Assembly (NCBI RefSeq): GCF_015234355.1
Contig: NZ_JADGMV010000002.1
Coordinates: forward strand, 62,001 to 126,000
Length of the DNA stretch: 64,000 nt
Reading direction: 5' to 3'
DNA from: Psychrobacter sp. NG25
GTDB taxonomy: Bacteria > Pseudomonadota > Gammaproteobacteria > Pseudomonadales > Moraxellaceae
In this document: positions 18,950 through 28,469 of the stretch, piece after piece
Numbering within the stretch: the first letter of the stretch is position 1
How the letters are laid out: each line of letters opens with the position of its first letter
The notes under the pieces: model-generated
Databases searched by the model: none
The model's input: only the letters and a program-made list of their open reading frames with translations
What the model was told of the DNA's origin: nothing
Translations under genes and position numbers: made by a program

Positions 18950-20650
18950 TTAAACAACGGCAACTTCTCGGAACATACCAGCTTCCATGTGATAAAGCAG
19001 ATGGCAATGCCACGCCCATCGTCCGAACTCACCCGTCACATCGAAGCTAATCTTTTGCGCAGGTTGCACCACAATCGTATGTTTACGTACCTGAAAGTCT
19101 CCAGATGGGGTTCGCAAATCACTCCACATACCATGCAGGTGCATAGGATGATTCATCATGGTGTCATTGACTAAGGTAATGCGTACACGCTCGTTAGGCT
19201 TAATATTGACAGGCGTTGCATCCTTAAACATAACGCCATCTAAGGCCCAAATATAGCGCTCCATGTTACCCGTTAAATGTAGATCAATCTCTCTAGTAGG
19301 CTGGCGCTGCTCCGCAAATATGGCCTCATCGACAGAGCGTAATTGGTCATAAGTTAAAACCTTTCTATCAATCTCACGCAGATTGATACCGGGGTCATCG
19401 AGGTTCATACGTGGACTGTCGACGCGCATATCAGATTTAAAGTCATACTCGGTCTTGGCATGCTTTGCTTTGTAGCCTTTATCACCCATCGCACCCATCA
19501 TATCGGCCATGGTTAGCCATTCGATTTTATCCATAGCAGGTATTGCAGCACGTGCACCTTTTTTGGTCGCAAGCGTGGTAGTAACATAGCCTGAACGATC
19601 TATGTTTTGGGCAAATATGGTATGCGCGTCTTGAGTAGGCGTGACAATGACGTCATAAGTCTCAGCCACCCCGATGCGGAAATCATCAATATCGACAGGT
19701 GCGACGTCATTGCCATCAGTTGAGACGACGGTCATCTTCAGACCCGGTATACGCACATCAAATATCGTCTGTGCTGAGCCATTAATAAAGCGTAGTTTGA
19801 CAGGTTGTCCCGCTTTCACTAGCTGCGTCCAATTGGCTGCTGTGGTCTTACCATTCATCAGATAGGTAAAGGTTTTTTCACCAGATAGATCGGTGAAATC
19901 CGTTGGCATCATGCGCATCTGATTCCACATTTTGCGCTTATCAAACGCAGTTTTCATATCTGTTTCGGCAATGTCAGACAGCAGCTTTTTGAAATCCGGC
20001 AAGTGGTAGTTATCAAAGTCTGCGCGCTGTTTGAGCAGCTTCAAGAGATTGTGTGGATCGCGGTGCGTCCAATCACTCAGCACAATGACATGGTCTTCCT
20101 CGACTGGATGACGCTCACGCCCTTTAGGTTCAATCACGATAGCGCCGAGCATACCGGTTTGTTCTTGAAAACCACTGTGTGAGTGATACCAATAGGTGCC
20201 TGATTGCACCAGTTTGAATGTATAGGTAAAGGTGCTGTTCGCAGGAATACCAGCAAAGCTGATACCTGGCACACCATCCATCTCAAATGGGACGAGCAAG
20301 CCATGCCAGTGAATAGAGGTCGACTCATTCATCTGGTTATGGACACGGATGGTTACGGTATCGCCTTCTTGCATCTTTAGCGTTGGCGCTGGCAGCGAGT
20401 CATTGATGAGGGTTGCCATGCTCGACTTGCCATTGACAGTAACAGGCTTCTTGCTGACATACAGGTCAAACTCATTACCGGTTAGGATAGGTACGATATG
20501 GTCAGATTTATCACTGTTGACGGCTACGTTTTGTTGACCTTTTCCTAGCGCACTATTGGCAATAGATGGCAATGTGGATAGCATGGATGCCCCTAATAGA
20601 GTAGAGGACCCTGTCAAAAAACGCCTGCGGTTAAGCATATTCTTGTTCAT
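18950..20650 (-). CDS. copA: Multicopper oxidase, copper resistance protein CopA
   Basis: 566 aa. A twin-arginine signal (NRRRFLTGSSTLLGAS) targets the folded protein to the periplasm. Copper ligands sit in HWHGLLVPFEMDG, HSHSGFQEQ, HPMHLHGMW and the C-terminal WHCHLLYHMEAGM (type 1/2/3 sites). This is the PcoA/CopA oxidase that converts Cu(I) to the less toxic Cu(II). Length is near the family norm, slightly short because the Met-rich insert is reduced. AGG precedes the ATG. It lies 25 bp upstream of copB. Confidence 0.95.
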   Translation of the reverse strand: MNKNMLNRRRFLTGSSTLLGASMLSTLPSIANSALGKGQQNVAVNSDKSDHIVPILTGNEFDLYVSKKPVTVNGKSSMATLINDSLPAPTLKMQEGDTVTIRVHNQMNESTSIHWHGLLVPFEMDGVPGISFAGIPANSTFTYTFKLVQSGTYWYHSHSGFQEQTGMLGAIVIEPKGRERHPVEEDHVIVLSDWTHRDPHNLLKLLKQRADFDNYHLPDFKKLLSDIAETDMKTAFDKRKMWNQMRMMPTDFTDLSGEKTFTYLMNGKTTAANWTQLVKAGQPVKLRFINGSAQTIFDVRIPGLKMTVVSTDGNDVAPVDIDDFRIGVAETYDVIVTPTQDAHTIFAQNIDRSGYVTTTLATKKGARAAIPAMDKIEWLTMADMMGAMGDKGYKAKHAKTEYDFKSDMRVDSPRMNLDDPGINLREIDRKVLTYDQLRSVDEAIFAEQRQPTREIDLHLTGNMERYIWALDGVMFKDATPVNIKPNERVRITLVNDTMMNHPMHLHGMWSDLRTPSGDFQVRKHTIVVQPAQKISFDVTGEFGRWAWHCHLLYHMEAGMFREVAVV

Positions 20651-20768
20651 AATTATTTACCTAACTTAATCCATGAAATGGGAGTTGAGTCTATATGTTT
20701 ATCAGTCAAGCTTATGTCTTCGACAGCCCATTAGTAGAGCTGGATAAGCTATTTAAACGTCACTCAAG

Positions 20769-21413
20769 CTATAATTGCTGCTGCGGTGATTCAATGGTTG
20801 CATAAATGGCTGTTGAGCCATCTTTATTAAGCTGCATCACTTTATACGGCATAAATTTATCTTGATATTCCATACCAGGGCTACCAACTGGCATGCCAGG
20901 TACGGCAAGGCCAATCGCATCACTTGGTGGGTTTTTTAGGAACTGTGCCATATATTTGGCAGGAACATGGCCTTCAAATACGTAGCCGTCAGTAGTGACG
21001 GCGGTATGACAAGAGCGCATCTGCTGCGGTACGCTGTAGCGCTCTTTAAACAAGGACAAATCTTCAACGTTCTGTGCGGTTGCATTTAGGCCATGACCTT
21101 CGACATAACCGACCCATTCTTTACAGCAGCCACAATTGGCGTCTTTATAGACGGTGGCTGAGATGTTTTTTAGGATAGTTGGCTGGGTGTCTGAATGAGC
21201 ACTGACAGGCATTATTTCCGCTTTTGGTTGCTCTGTTTGCGCGGTTTGCGTAGCGGTAGTTGGCTCAGTCGCTGGTGTTGAGTCAGTAGCAGCGACGTTA
21301 GGTTGACTACAAGCGGCAATCGCTAGCGATAATGGCAAGACCACGAACGCTGAGAGCACACGGCCAGATAACAGGTTGTGTTCACTAGAAAATATATTAG
21401 TATAGCGTCTCAT
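20769..21413 (-). CDS. DUF411 metal-binding protein
   Basis: 214 aa. The N-terminal hydrophobic stretch ends in a lipobox-like LAIAACS, suggesting a lipoprotein, followed by a Thr/Ala/Gln-rich linker. The DUF411 domain carries VYKDANCGCCKEWVGYV and SCHTAVTTDGYVFEGHVPA. CGCC is a likely Cu(I)-binding or thioredoxin-like motif. DUF411 proteins are routinely linked to copper resistance. ATG 21413 with AGGAG upstream is preferred over the longer frame to 21479. Confidence 0.9.
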   Translation of the reverse strand: MRRYTNIFSSEHNLLSGRVLSAFVVLPLSLAIAACSQPNVAATDSTPATEPTTATQTAQTEQPKAEIMPVSAHSDTQPTILKNISATVYKDANCGCCKEWVGYVEGHGLNATAQNVEDLSLFKERYSVPQQMRSCHTAVTTDGYVFEGHVPAKYMAQFLKNPPSDAIGLAVPGMPVGSPGMEYQDKFMPYKVMQLNKDGSTAIYATIESPQQQL

Positions 21414-21552
21414 AAAACCACTCCTAAGCGTCTGTCTGACGATCAAATTTATAAAAATTAAAGCCGTAACACTGACCAAAGTAGTACTGGTAAGGCTTAA
21501 AACTCAAATCGCAAAAGGCAGCACTATTTAGCACTGCATCTCTTACAAAAAA

Positions 21553-22146
21553 TCAATGTTGCATTCCGGATCCATCACCTGACATATCCATCTCACCATC
21601 AAATGACATACCCAACATATCATCGTCTATCCTAGTCGTTAGCATGGTGTACTGGTTTTCATTTAATTCAGGTAACGATCTGATAAAAGCGACCATTGCC
21701 CACATTCTATCATCATCGTGCGAAGCGCCCCATGCTGGCATACCTGATGCCATAATACCGTGTTTAATGGCCCAAAATGCTTGCTGAGCACCGGCATCGG
21801 TCTTATAGCGTTCAATCAATTCAGTATTGGTAAAATTGGGCGGCTTAGGATATAAACTTGCACTAAAATCAGTACTTTCTACCCCAGGAGATAAGTGACA
21901 GCCTGCACACATATCTTTGTAATCGGCACCGCCCGAGCTGATCATGTCTGTCTTTTCTAAGTTTGGAACCGTAATGTCCTTACTAGCATTTGCTATTGAA
22001 CGCGTACGTACCGTTTCTAAAAAATTGTAAACCAGCGGACTATGGGCTTGATCAGCGCCGATATTTATCACACCACTGGTCACCACAATAAAAATACCTG
22101 TAATAGCGACAAAGAAAGTAAACAGTATCCCTAGTAAAAACTTCAT
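21553..22146 (-). CDS. Membrane-anchored c-type cytochrome
   Basis: 197 aa. An N-terminal transmembrane anchor (residues about 1-24) is followed by one CAGCH heme-c motif near residue 80. Met ligand candidates are in GIMASGMPAWGASHDDD. A cytochrome c (CBB3-like) domain and a Met-rich tail (MDMSGDGSGMQH) resembling the CopB repeats complete it. The location and tail suggest it accepts electrons in copper detoxification, perhaps from CopA; that is inference. Confidence 0.88.
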   Translation of the reverse strand: MKFLLGILFTFFVAITGIFIVVTSGVINIGADQAHSPLVYNFLETVRTRSIANASKDITVPNLEKTDMISSGGADYKDMCAGCHLSPGVESTDFSASLYPKPPNFTNTELIERYKTDAGAQQAFWAIKHGIMASGMPAWGASHDDDRMWAMVAFIRSLPELNENQYTMLTTRIDDDMLGMSFDGEMDMSGDGSGMQH

Positions 22147-22250
22147 AGGTTTGTCCTAAAAATCCATTTTATTAATACCTAACTACGGCTCGACAAAACC
22201 ATCTAACAACAATTTTGAATTTCTACGATCCACTTCTATTAGATCAAGGT

Positions 22251-22511
22251 CTAAGAGTCACTTTTGCTAGCAACACAGTGCTTTTGATACATCGCTTTCA
22301 TTTTTTCCATATTGGCCATCATTGCTTTCATTGATGGATCGTTCATATCCATCTTACTATGATCCATTTTTTTCATCATCTGCATGTGCTTTTCCATTTT
22401 TTCACAGTTCATCTGATCTTCTTCAGCATGCATTTTTGGATCATGTGCCATAGCAGAGGTTGAAACGACTAAGGCAACAGCTGTTGCTACGATTGATTTA
22501 GATAACCACAT
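22251..22511 (-). CDS. Small periplasmic Met/His-rich protein of copper cluster
   Basis: 86 aa. Signal peptide MWLSKSIVATAVALVVSTSAMA, then a short mature part dense in Met, His and Lys (HMQMMKKMDHSKMDMNDPSM). This suggests a periplasmic copper scavenger or chaperone; no named family is certain. ATG 22511 follows AAGGA; the longer frame to 22601 would include the leader. It is first of the leftward copper genes and lies about 100 bp downstream of the copper box. Confidence 0.8.
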   Translation of the reverse strand: MWLSKSIVATAVALVVSTSAMAHDPKMHAEEDQMNCEKMEKHMQMMKKMDHSKMDMNDPSMKAMMANMEKMKAMYQKHCVASKSDS

Positions 22512-22607
22512 AATTAATCCTTTTTTGGTTTGATAATAGTATTGATAGTTGAAGTTATTGAATCTGTTTAAAGTATAAATAAAAGTTTCTGACAGGAGCA
22601 TGACTGC

Positions 22608-22629
22608 AAAATGACAATATTGTCATCTT
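22608..22629 (-). promoter_or_regulatory. CusR/CopR-type copper box
   Basis: AAAATGACAA-N2-TTGTCATCTT, a near-perfect palindrome matching the published E. coli CusR/PcoR box (AAAATGACAA-N2-TTGTCATTTT) in 20 of 22 positions or better. It lies upstream of the leftward copper cluster, implying a CopRS-type two-component regulator encoded outside this window. Confidence 0.8.
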
Positions 22630-22956
22630 GCAGATTTTGAGCAATGCTAAAAGCGTAGTGGGCTTGGTAAACTTATAACTTGAAAAAGAATTTGTCATGA
22701 CCAAAAAGAGATAGAGTGACAGCGTTGAATCGAATTAGAATCAGTCATGCAGTCATTGGGTGATAAGGTCAGTCTGAGTATGATTGTTTAGTATTTGGGT
22801 TAGAAATAGCGACGAATACGTTATCTAACTGGTAGAACCAAGCGATTGGAAGTAAACTATTTGATGGCGTTGCTAGAGCGAAACAGGCTGGCGCACTCCA
22901 TTACATCTATACACGATTTTTGAGGCACAACTATAATAATTTATTAAGGAAAGACT
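22630..22956. other. Intergenic region before the M14 peptidase
   Basis: About 330 bp between the copper box and the carboxypeptidase gene. I see no open frame, repeat or clear promoter in it beyond the ribosome site TAAGGAAAG before 22957. Confidence 0.5.
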
Positions 22957-24084
22957 ATGCATATCACGGCTAATTTTGATGCAGGTAATATTGATATTAT
23001 TAATTTAGACGATAAAAAAGACATTCAATTAGCAATTCGTCCAGACGTTGGCGAAGAGTTTTTTCAGTGGTTTAACTTTCGTCTGTCCGGTCAGATAGGC
23101 GAGCAGTACGTTCTCAATATTATGAATGCAGGTGAGGCATCTTATCTGGAAGGATGGGAGGATTACCAAGCGGTTGCGTCTTATGACCGTCAGGAATGGT
23201 TCCGTTTGCCAACCTCTTATACAGATGGCAAATTAACCATCGTGGCAGAGCTGGAATGCGAAACCATTCAAATTGCTTATTTTGCGCCCTACAGCTATGA
23301 GCGTCACCAAGATTTATTGGCGACAGTACAAACGCATCCATTGGTAACGCTAGAGCATTTAGGCGAAACGCTTGATAAGCGCGACTTGACGCTAGTTAAA
23401 ATTGGTGATGGGGCTGCTAACAAGCGCAATATATGGATTACCGCTCGTCAGCACCCTGGTGAAACGATGGCTGAATGGTTGGTCGAGGGTTTATTGTATG
23501 GCTTGTTAGACAGTGATAATGCGACAGGCAAACAGTTACTAGACAAAGCAAATTTCTACATCGTTCCTAATATGAATCCCGATGGTAGCGTGCGCGGCCA
23601 CCTGCGTACTAATGCGGTAGGAACCAATTTAAACCGTGAGTGGGAAAGCCCAAGCTTAGAGAAAAGCCCTGAAGTATTTCATGTGATTAATAAAATGAAA
23701 GAAATCGGCGTTGACCTCTTTTATGATGTGCATGGCGATGAAGCACTGCCGTATGTATTCCTTGCAGGCTCTCAAGGGACGCCCAGTTATAGTGACCGTC
23801 TCGCACATTTACGTGATAGATTTTCAGACGTATTAAAGTTAGCCAGTGCTGACTTTCAGTCTGAGGTTGGCTATGAGATTGATGCACCGAGTGCTGCCAA
23901 TATGACGGTTGCAACCAATTGGGTTGCTGAGCATTTTGATTGCCTTGCTAATACGTTAGAGATGCCATTCAAAGACAATGACAATCTGCCTGATGAGGAG
24001 ATGGGTTGGTCACCAGAGCGCTCTGCTAAATTAGGTGAAGCTTCATTAGTAGCAATGCTTGCCGTGGTGGATGATTTGCGTTAG
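22957..24084 (+). CDS. M14-type cytosolic carboxypeptidase
   Basis: 375 aa. An N-terminal beta-sandwich domain (residues 1-115) is typical of the cytosolic carboxypeptidase subfamily. The zinc-peptidase domain that follows has HPGET near 167 (HxxE), a later His ligand in DVHGD near 258, substrate-binding NPDG and LNREW, and catalytic Glu in EMPFKDND near 334. There is no signal peptide. Bacterial members are presumed to trim C-terminal residues, substrate unknown. TAAGGAAAG precedes the ATG. It stands alone and is followed by a hairpin terminator. Confidence 0.92.
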   Translation: MHITANFDAGNIDIINLDDKKDIQLAIRPDVGEEFFQWFNFRLSGQIGEQYVLNIMNAGEASYLEGWEDYQAVASYDRQEWFRLPTSYTDGKLTIVAELECETIQIAYFAPYSYERHQDLLATVQTHPLVTLEHLGETLDKRDLTLVKIGDGAANKRNIWITARQHPGETMAEWLVEGLLYGLLDSDNATGKQLLDKANFYIVPNMNPDGSVRGHLRTNAVGTNLNREWESPSLEKSPEVFHVINKMKEIGVDLFYDVHGDEALPYVFLAGSQGTPSYSDRLAHLRDRFSDVLKLASADFQSEVGYEIDAPSAANMTVATNWVAEHFDCLANTLEMPFKDNDNLPDEEMGWSPERSAKLGEASLVAMLAVVDDLR

Positions 24085-24126
24085 TTTTATTCCAGTAAGA
24101 GAAAAGTCCAACGTTTTTTATCAGTG

Positions 24127-24165
24127 TAATGCCATTAATATCACAACGATAGTAATGGCATTTTT
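24127..24165 (+). terminator. Rho-independent terminator after M14 peptidase
   Basis: Arms TAATGCCATT and AATGGCATTA-like with a T-run following on the plus strand. Confidence 0.55.
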
Positions 24166-24283
24166 AGGTTTGAGATAACACGAAATTGCGCTTATGGACC
24201 GTTTGATAATGCTCAAATTAAAGACAGCCAATACGATGAAAAATGTATTGGCTTATAGTATTTAGGCTTACTTTTATGAATGG

Positions 24284-24480
24284 TTAAGCCTTAATGAAAA
24301 TAGCCTCTTCACTCAAGCGTGACTTGGATATTTTTGGATTAAAGTCTTCATCACTGCGGTACCCAAACGATACCACTGCCACGGCAGAGTATCCTTTGCT
24401 ACGTAAGTCAAACTCTGTATCAAGTGCCTGTAAGTTAACACCTTCCATGGGTACGGTATCAATACTGAACAGACCAGCCT
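24284..24480 (-). pseudogene. Nitroreductase (NfsB-like) C-terminal remnant
   Basis: The minus frame encodes IDTVPMEGVNLQALDTEF followed by LRSKGYSAVAVVSFGYRS and ends KSRLSEEAIF. This is the C-terminal quarter of an FMN-dependent NAD(P)H nitroreductase/dihydropteridine reductase. All upstream domains, including the FMN-binding N-terminus, are missing. The frame begins within the 3' end of the adjoining alcohol dehydrogenase gene, indicating a deletion that fused the two. Confidence 0.75.
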
Positions 24481-25517
24481 TCAAGTACAATCTTACCGTG
24501 AGCTTCTCTGTTTTCTAGCATTTGATGAGCGCGGCGTAAGTTATTAGCAGTAATTGCCTCCAGTTCATGAGCCACCGTAGTTTTTAGCTTGCCAGCATCA
24601 ATCATGGTGGCCACTTGGTTTAACAAATGATGCTGCTCGATCATGTCTGGTGTATTAAACATTGAGCGGGCAAACATAAATTCCCAATGTAGGCTCAAGC
24701 TTTTTGGTTTCAATGCATTGATATCTAAGGCTTTAGGGTCGTCAATGAGTCCCAATTTGCCTTGAGGTTTTAGGCATTTGATGATTTCAGCGTAATGCTC
24801 TTCGGTGTTGTTAAGGCTCACCACATAATCGATTTCGGCAATGCCTGTTTTTTTCAGCTCATCTGATAATGGATTGTGATGATTAATCACATAATCTGCA
24901 CCTAGCGTTTTTAACCACTTGACGCTCTCATCTCGTGATGCTGTGCCAATAATGACGGCTTGTGTTCTGGTTTTTAGCAACTGAGTCATGATTGAACCCA
25001 CACCACCGGCTGCGCCAACCACCAAAATAGTTGGGCGACTCTCTGTTTGCTGTGCTGAGTTTTCATTAGCATCTTCGCTAGTTGCAACGGGCACTTGCAA
25101 GCGATCAAACAACATCTCCCACGCTGTGATGGTGGTTAAGGGTAGGGCGGCGGCTTCAGAGAATGACAGCGACTCAGGCATACGTCCTACAATACGTTCA
25201 TCAACCAATTGGTACTCGGCATTGCTGCCTGAGCGGGTCAAATCACCAGCGTAATAGACGCGGTCACCTACTGAAAACAAGCTTACATCCTCGCCAATGG
25301 CTGTGACCACGCCTGCGGCATCCCAACCAATGACGGCAAACTCACCCTCTGCTGCAGGTCTTGCTTCACGGATTTTGTAATCGACAGGGTTGACCGAAAT
25401 GGCTTTTACTTCGACCAAAATGTCACGACCTGAGGCTACAGGCTTGTCTATCGTGATGTCTTGTAATGCCATCTCATTATTGATGGGTAAGTTGTCTTGA
25501 TATCCGATTGCTTTCAT
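24459..25517 (-). CDS. Zinc-type alcohol dehydrogenase-like / quinone oxidoreductase (MDR family)
   Basis: 352 aa. GroES-like N-terminal domain and NAD(P)-binding fold with VVGAAGGVGSIMTQLLK near residue 165. There is no structural-zinc Cys cluster, so it is a zinc-independent quinone-oxidoreductase-like member. The family usually ends shortly after GKIVLEG; here WSVQY follows, contributed by the deletion junction with the nitroreductase remnant. The second ATG (25517) has AGGA at better distance than the first (25523). Activity is probably retained because only terminal residues differ. Confidence 0.88.
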   Translation of the reverse strand: MKAIGYQDNLPINNEMALQDITIDKPVASGRDILVEVKAISVNPVDYKIREARPAAEGEFAVIGWDAAGVVTAIGEDVSLFSVGDRVYYAGDLTRSGSNAEYQLVDERIVGRMPESLSFSEAAALPLTTITAWEMLFDRLQVPVATSEDANENSAQQTESRPTILVVGAAGGVGSIMTQLLKTRTQAVIIGTASRDESVKWLKTLGADYVINHHNPLSDELKKTGIAEIDYVVSLNNTEEHYAEIIKCLKPQGKLGLIDDPKALDINALKPKSLSLHWEFMFARSMFNTPDMIEQHHLLNQVATMIDAGKLKTTVAHELEAITANNLRRAHQMLENREAHGKIVLEGWSVQY

Positions 25518-25561
25518 AGTCATAGTCCTAAATTTATGTGTCTGTGGGTATGGAAGAAGCG

Positions 25562-26461
25562 TTATAGTGCAGGCGATAATACCTGTTGGGTGTGTTGTAT
25601 CAGCGTATTAAGAGCCGTTTCGTTCAAGGCATCGCTATGCGGTATGCCAAACGCACCTCTCTCATCACCATGCTCGCCATCTTTAATGTCATTATCAAAA
25701 TACTGGCCAGTTTGATGGGCAAACTTATCGTCCACTGCCAAGGTGACCAAAATATTGGCCCCTTTATCTGCTGGAGACCAATACTGTCCGTAAGCGTCAT
25801 TTGCCATGCGGGTGTTGAGTAATGAGCCGGGATTGACGGCAATCACGTTGATGTTATCGCTCGCTACCTGATCGGCCAGTGCCATGCTCCACATGGTCAA
25901 TGCCAGTTTGCTTTGCGCATAGGCATCTTGATCGCTCAGCTTTGTATCTCCTGCCATGGCAGCTAGTGAAACGGTTTGCTGCGCCGCCGAGCTTAAGTTG
26001 ATAATACGGGCAGGTATGCTGTCGCTAGGTGTGTTGGTAGACTCTTTAACGTCTGATGCACTCATTATAGGCAACAACGCTTGAGTCAATAGGTAAGGGG
26101 CAAAGTAGTTCACTACAAAGCGCACATCAAACCCTTCTTGGGTTTGAGAGTTTGCTACTTTAAACACGCCTGCGTTATTGATTAGCACATCTAAGTGCAA
26201 GCCTGCCGCAGTAAACTTGCTTATTACTGCATCTGCCATATGTTGAACATCGGTTAATGACGAAAAATCAGCCACGAAGCCATCAACGTCTATTTGCTGA
26301 TTGGCTTGGGTCGCAGCGGCTTTGGCTTCTGCAATCACATCGGCAAGCTTATTGGCATCTCTACCATGCAGATAGATATTGTGACCCAGTTGTGCAAGTT
26401 TTATAGCGGCTAATTTACCAATACCATCGGTACTGCCTGTGATTAAAATAGTCTTTTGCAT
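25562..26461 (-). CDS. Short-chain dehydrogenase/reductase
   Basis: 299 aa. Nucleotide motif TGSTDGIGKLAA (TGxxxGIG), NNAG in DVLINNAGVF, and active-site YAQSK (YxxxK). It resembles the retinol-dehydrogenase-like atypical SDRs. AAGGAC lies before the ATG. It is 44 bp upstream of the MDR dehydrogenase gene in the same direction and divergent from a LysR gene, so the three form a regulon-like unit whose substrate is unknown. Confidence 0.9.
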   Translation of the reverse strand: MQKTILITGSTDGIGKLAAIKLAQLGHNIYLHGRDANKLADVIAEAKAAATQANQQIDVDGFVADFSSLTDVQHMADAVISKFTAAGLHLDVLINNAGVFKVANSQTQEGFDVRFVVNYFAPYLLTQALLPIMSASDVKESTNTPSDSIPARIINLSSAAQQTVSLAAMAGDTKLSDQDAYAQSKLALTMWSMALADQVASDNINVIAVNPGSLLNTRMANDAYGQYWSPADKGANILVTLAVDDKFAHQTGQYFDNDIKDGEHGDERGAFGIPHSDALNETALNTLIQHTQQVLSPAL

Positions 26462-26785
26462 TTGTTGTCCTTATATATTTTAAGAATTCTTATCCATCTG
26501 CTGTTCTTAATGATGACTCATAGTAATGCGTTTGATTAACGTTAAACAGTAGCCGTCAGCGAAAACACTTTCAATATATTTTTGAAAGTCTGTATATAGT
26601 ATGCTTGGCTGCTTGTTTTGTTGGGCAATCACAAATAGTCTTTGTTAGGGATATGATCGAATATCAAGCACGGACTAATATAAAGAAACAGTTTCAATAA
26701 TTTTTACATAATGATAAAAACATTAGTATCAGCAATTCGTTGTTGCCACTAATCTAATAAAAGCTATGCTAGCTAAGGCGACACG
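26462..26785. promoter_or_regulatory. Divergent promoter region, SDR / LysR
   Basis: 325-bp AT-rich gap that must hold both promoters and the LysR operator. I could not fix a single convincing T-N11-A site. Confidence 0.35.
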
Positions 26786-27700
26786 ATGAAAAATTTGCAG
26801 GATTTACGTATTTTTATTGAAACTGCTCGCTTAGGTAGCTTGTCTGCTTGTGCGCGCCACTTAGATCTGTCACCAGCAGTGGTGAGTGCAGCCGTAAAAA
26901 GATTGGAAGCTGAAATCGAAACGGTATTGTTTATTCGCTCAACTCGTAGACTGCGTCTGACCAGTAAAGGTGAGCAATATTTAACGCATTGCCGAGATGC
27001 CATGGCTATTTTGGACAACGCTTATGCAGGATTACATGATAATGATGCCGAGCTGACAGGCAAGATTCGGTTATCTGCATCGTCAGATTTGGGTCGAAAT
27101 TTGGTATTGCCATGGTTGGATGATTTTATGCACATCCATCCAAAAGTGACGGTGCAGCTGCATATGTCAGACAGCTATGTCGATCTATATGGACAACAGA
27201 TTGATTTGGCATTACGCTATGGTGCGCCAAAAGATTCATCGCTCGTGGCATTACCCATTGTGTTGAATAATCGTCCGATACTATGTGCTTCAAAGGCGTA
27301 TTTGGACAAGGTTGAGCGTAGTATTGGCTTGCCAAAAATCCCTGAAGAATTAACTCAGCATAATTGCCTGTGTTTGGGACACGATGAAAAATATTTGAGT
27401 GAGTGGACTTTTGAAAAAGAAGGCAAGAACAAACGTGTGGCCGTGGCTGGCAATCGGCGAAGTAAAGATGGTGATGTGGTAAGGCGCTGGGCCGTGGCAG
27501 GTCAGGGTATTGCACTGAAATCACAGTTAGATATAGCTGCAGATTTAAAAGCAGGCCGATTGGTTGAAGTAGTGTTGGACGGCTGGCAAGTGGCGAACTA
27601 TCCGTTATATTTGATTTGTCCAGAACGGCGATTGATAGATCCGCTATTTAATGCGGTTAAAGAATATCTAATTGAGCGGGTAGAGGGAGTGTTGGCATAA
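26786..27700 (+). CDS. LysR-family transcriptional regulator
   Basis: 304 aa. HTH region LRIFIETARLGSLSACARHL and DLSPAVVSAAVKRLEAE, then a ligand-binding domain with the CrgA/DmlR-like LALRYGAPKDSSLVA motif. TAAGG precedes the ATG. It is divergent from the SDR and MDR dehydrogenase genes, which are its likely targets (inference from position). A strong hairpin follows. Confidence 0.9.
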   Translation: MKNLQDLRIFIETARLGSLSACARHLDLSPAVVSAAVKRLEAEIETVLFIRSTRRLRLTSKGEQYLTHCRDAMAILDNAYAGLHDNDAELTGKIRLSASSDLGRNLVLPWLDDFMHIHPKVTVQLHMSDSYVDLYGQQIDLALRYGAPKDSSLVALPIVLNNRPILCASKAYLDKVERSIGLPKIPEELTQHNCLCLGHDEKYLSEWTFEKEGKNKRVAVAGNRRSKDGDVVRRWAVAGQGIALKSQLDIAADLKAGRLVEVVLDGWQVANYPLYLICPERRLIDPLFNAVKEYLIERVEGVLA

Positions 27701-27720
27701 TTATCCTAATTCGTACAGCT

Positions 27721-27754
27721 AAGGCATACTCAAATCCTGATTTGAATATGCCTT
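27721..27754. terminator. Hairpin after LysR gene
   Basis: Arms AAGGCATACTCAAATC and GATTTGAATATGCCTT, 16 bp with one mismatch and a 2-nt loop. There is no long T-run, so termination may be factor-assisted. Confidence 0.45.
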
Positions 27755-27861
27755 AATAAAGCCGCACAGCAAATAAGACTTTTTGAAGGGATGATTTTTT
27801 AAGTCAACTTCTACGAATTTGATAGCATAGGTCATAGCAACTGATTTAAGAGAACGATAAT

Positions 27862-28164
27862 ATGAGTGGTATAGATAAAGATGATCTGAGTCTTAAGTTT
27901 GATATGCTTATAGACCATATTATAGCTAAAAGAAGTTCTCAGCCGGTTCTTAGGGATATCTTTGGACATTCTAGTGGTAATTGGGTGAATTTTAGAAATT
28001 ATATAAATGAAGATGCTTATAATAATGAATACAAAGGGCTAGATGTCTATATGTGTTGGCTAAGCGATATCAACGCAACCAATGACCAATGGAGATTAGT
28101 TGCTTTCTTCGAAAACAATCAATTGTATTCCCAAATATTAACATTCAATATGAATACTCTTTAG
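27862..28164 (+). CDS. Small hypothetical protein, immunity-like size and composition
   Basis: 100 aa, acidic and Asn/Tyr/Trp-rich, AT-rich codons, no signal peptide or membrane helix. AAGAGA lies 8 nt before the ATG. I do not recognise a family. Single small acidic proteins of this type next to mobile DNA (a MITE-like element lies 300 bp on) are often orphan immunity proteins of polymorphic toxins. That is only a suggestion. Confidence 0.6.
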   Translation: MSGIDKDDLSLKFDMLIDHIIAKRSSQPVLRDIFGHSSGNWVNFRNYINEDAYNNEYKGLDVYMCWLSDINATNDQWRLVAFFENNQLYSQILTFNMNTL

Positions 28165-28469
28165 TTTAGAGCTTAATAGAATTAGGTAGTTCATACAGGC
28201 ATACTCTATTAGATACCTTTAGTCAACTAAAGATCGACATCATAAGCTGTACTGCAATGTTGGCAGAGTTAAATCATTTGGGTAAAATTGATGAGTACAC
28301 ATAGTCAAGATAAGTGGAATTTACCCTGAAGGTGCTTTATTTTGAACTGATGAACCACTTGCACTTGGTACAAGTGTAGAGCGATAGTATTTGGTGAAAG
28401 AATACATTTTTAAGGTATATCGGATATAGCTACGCCTGACTATACCCGATATATTATTTGGACTGTTTA

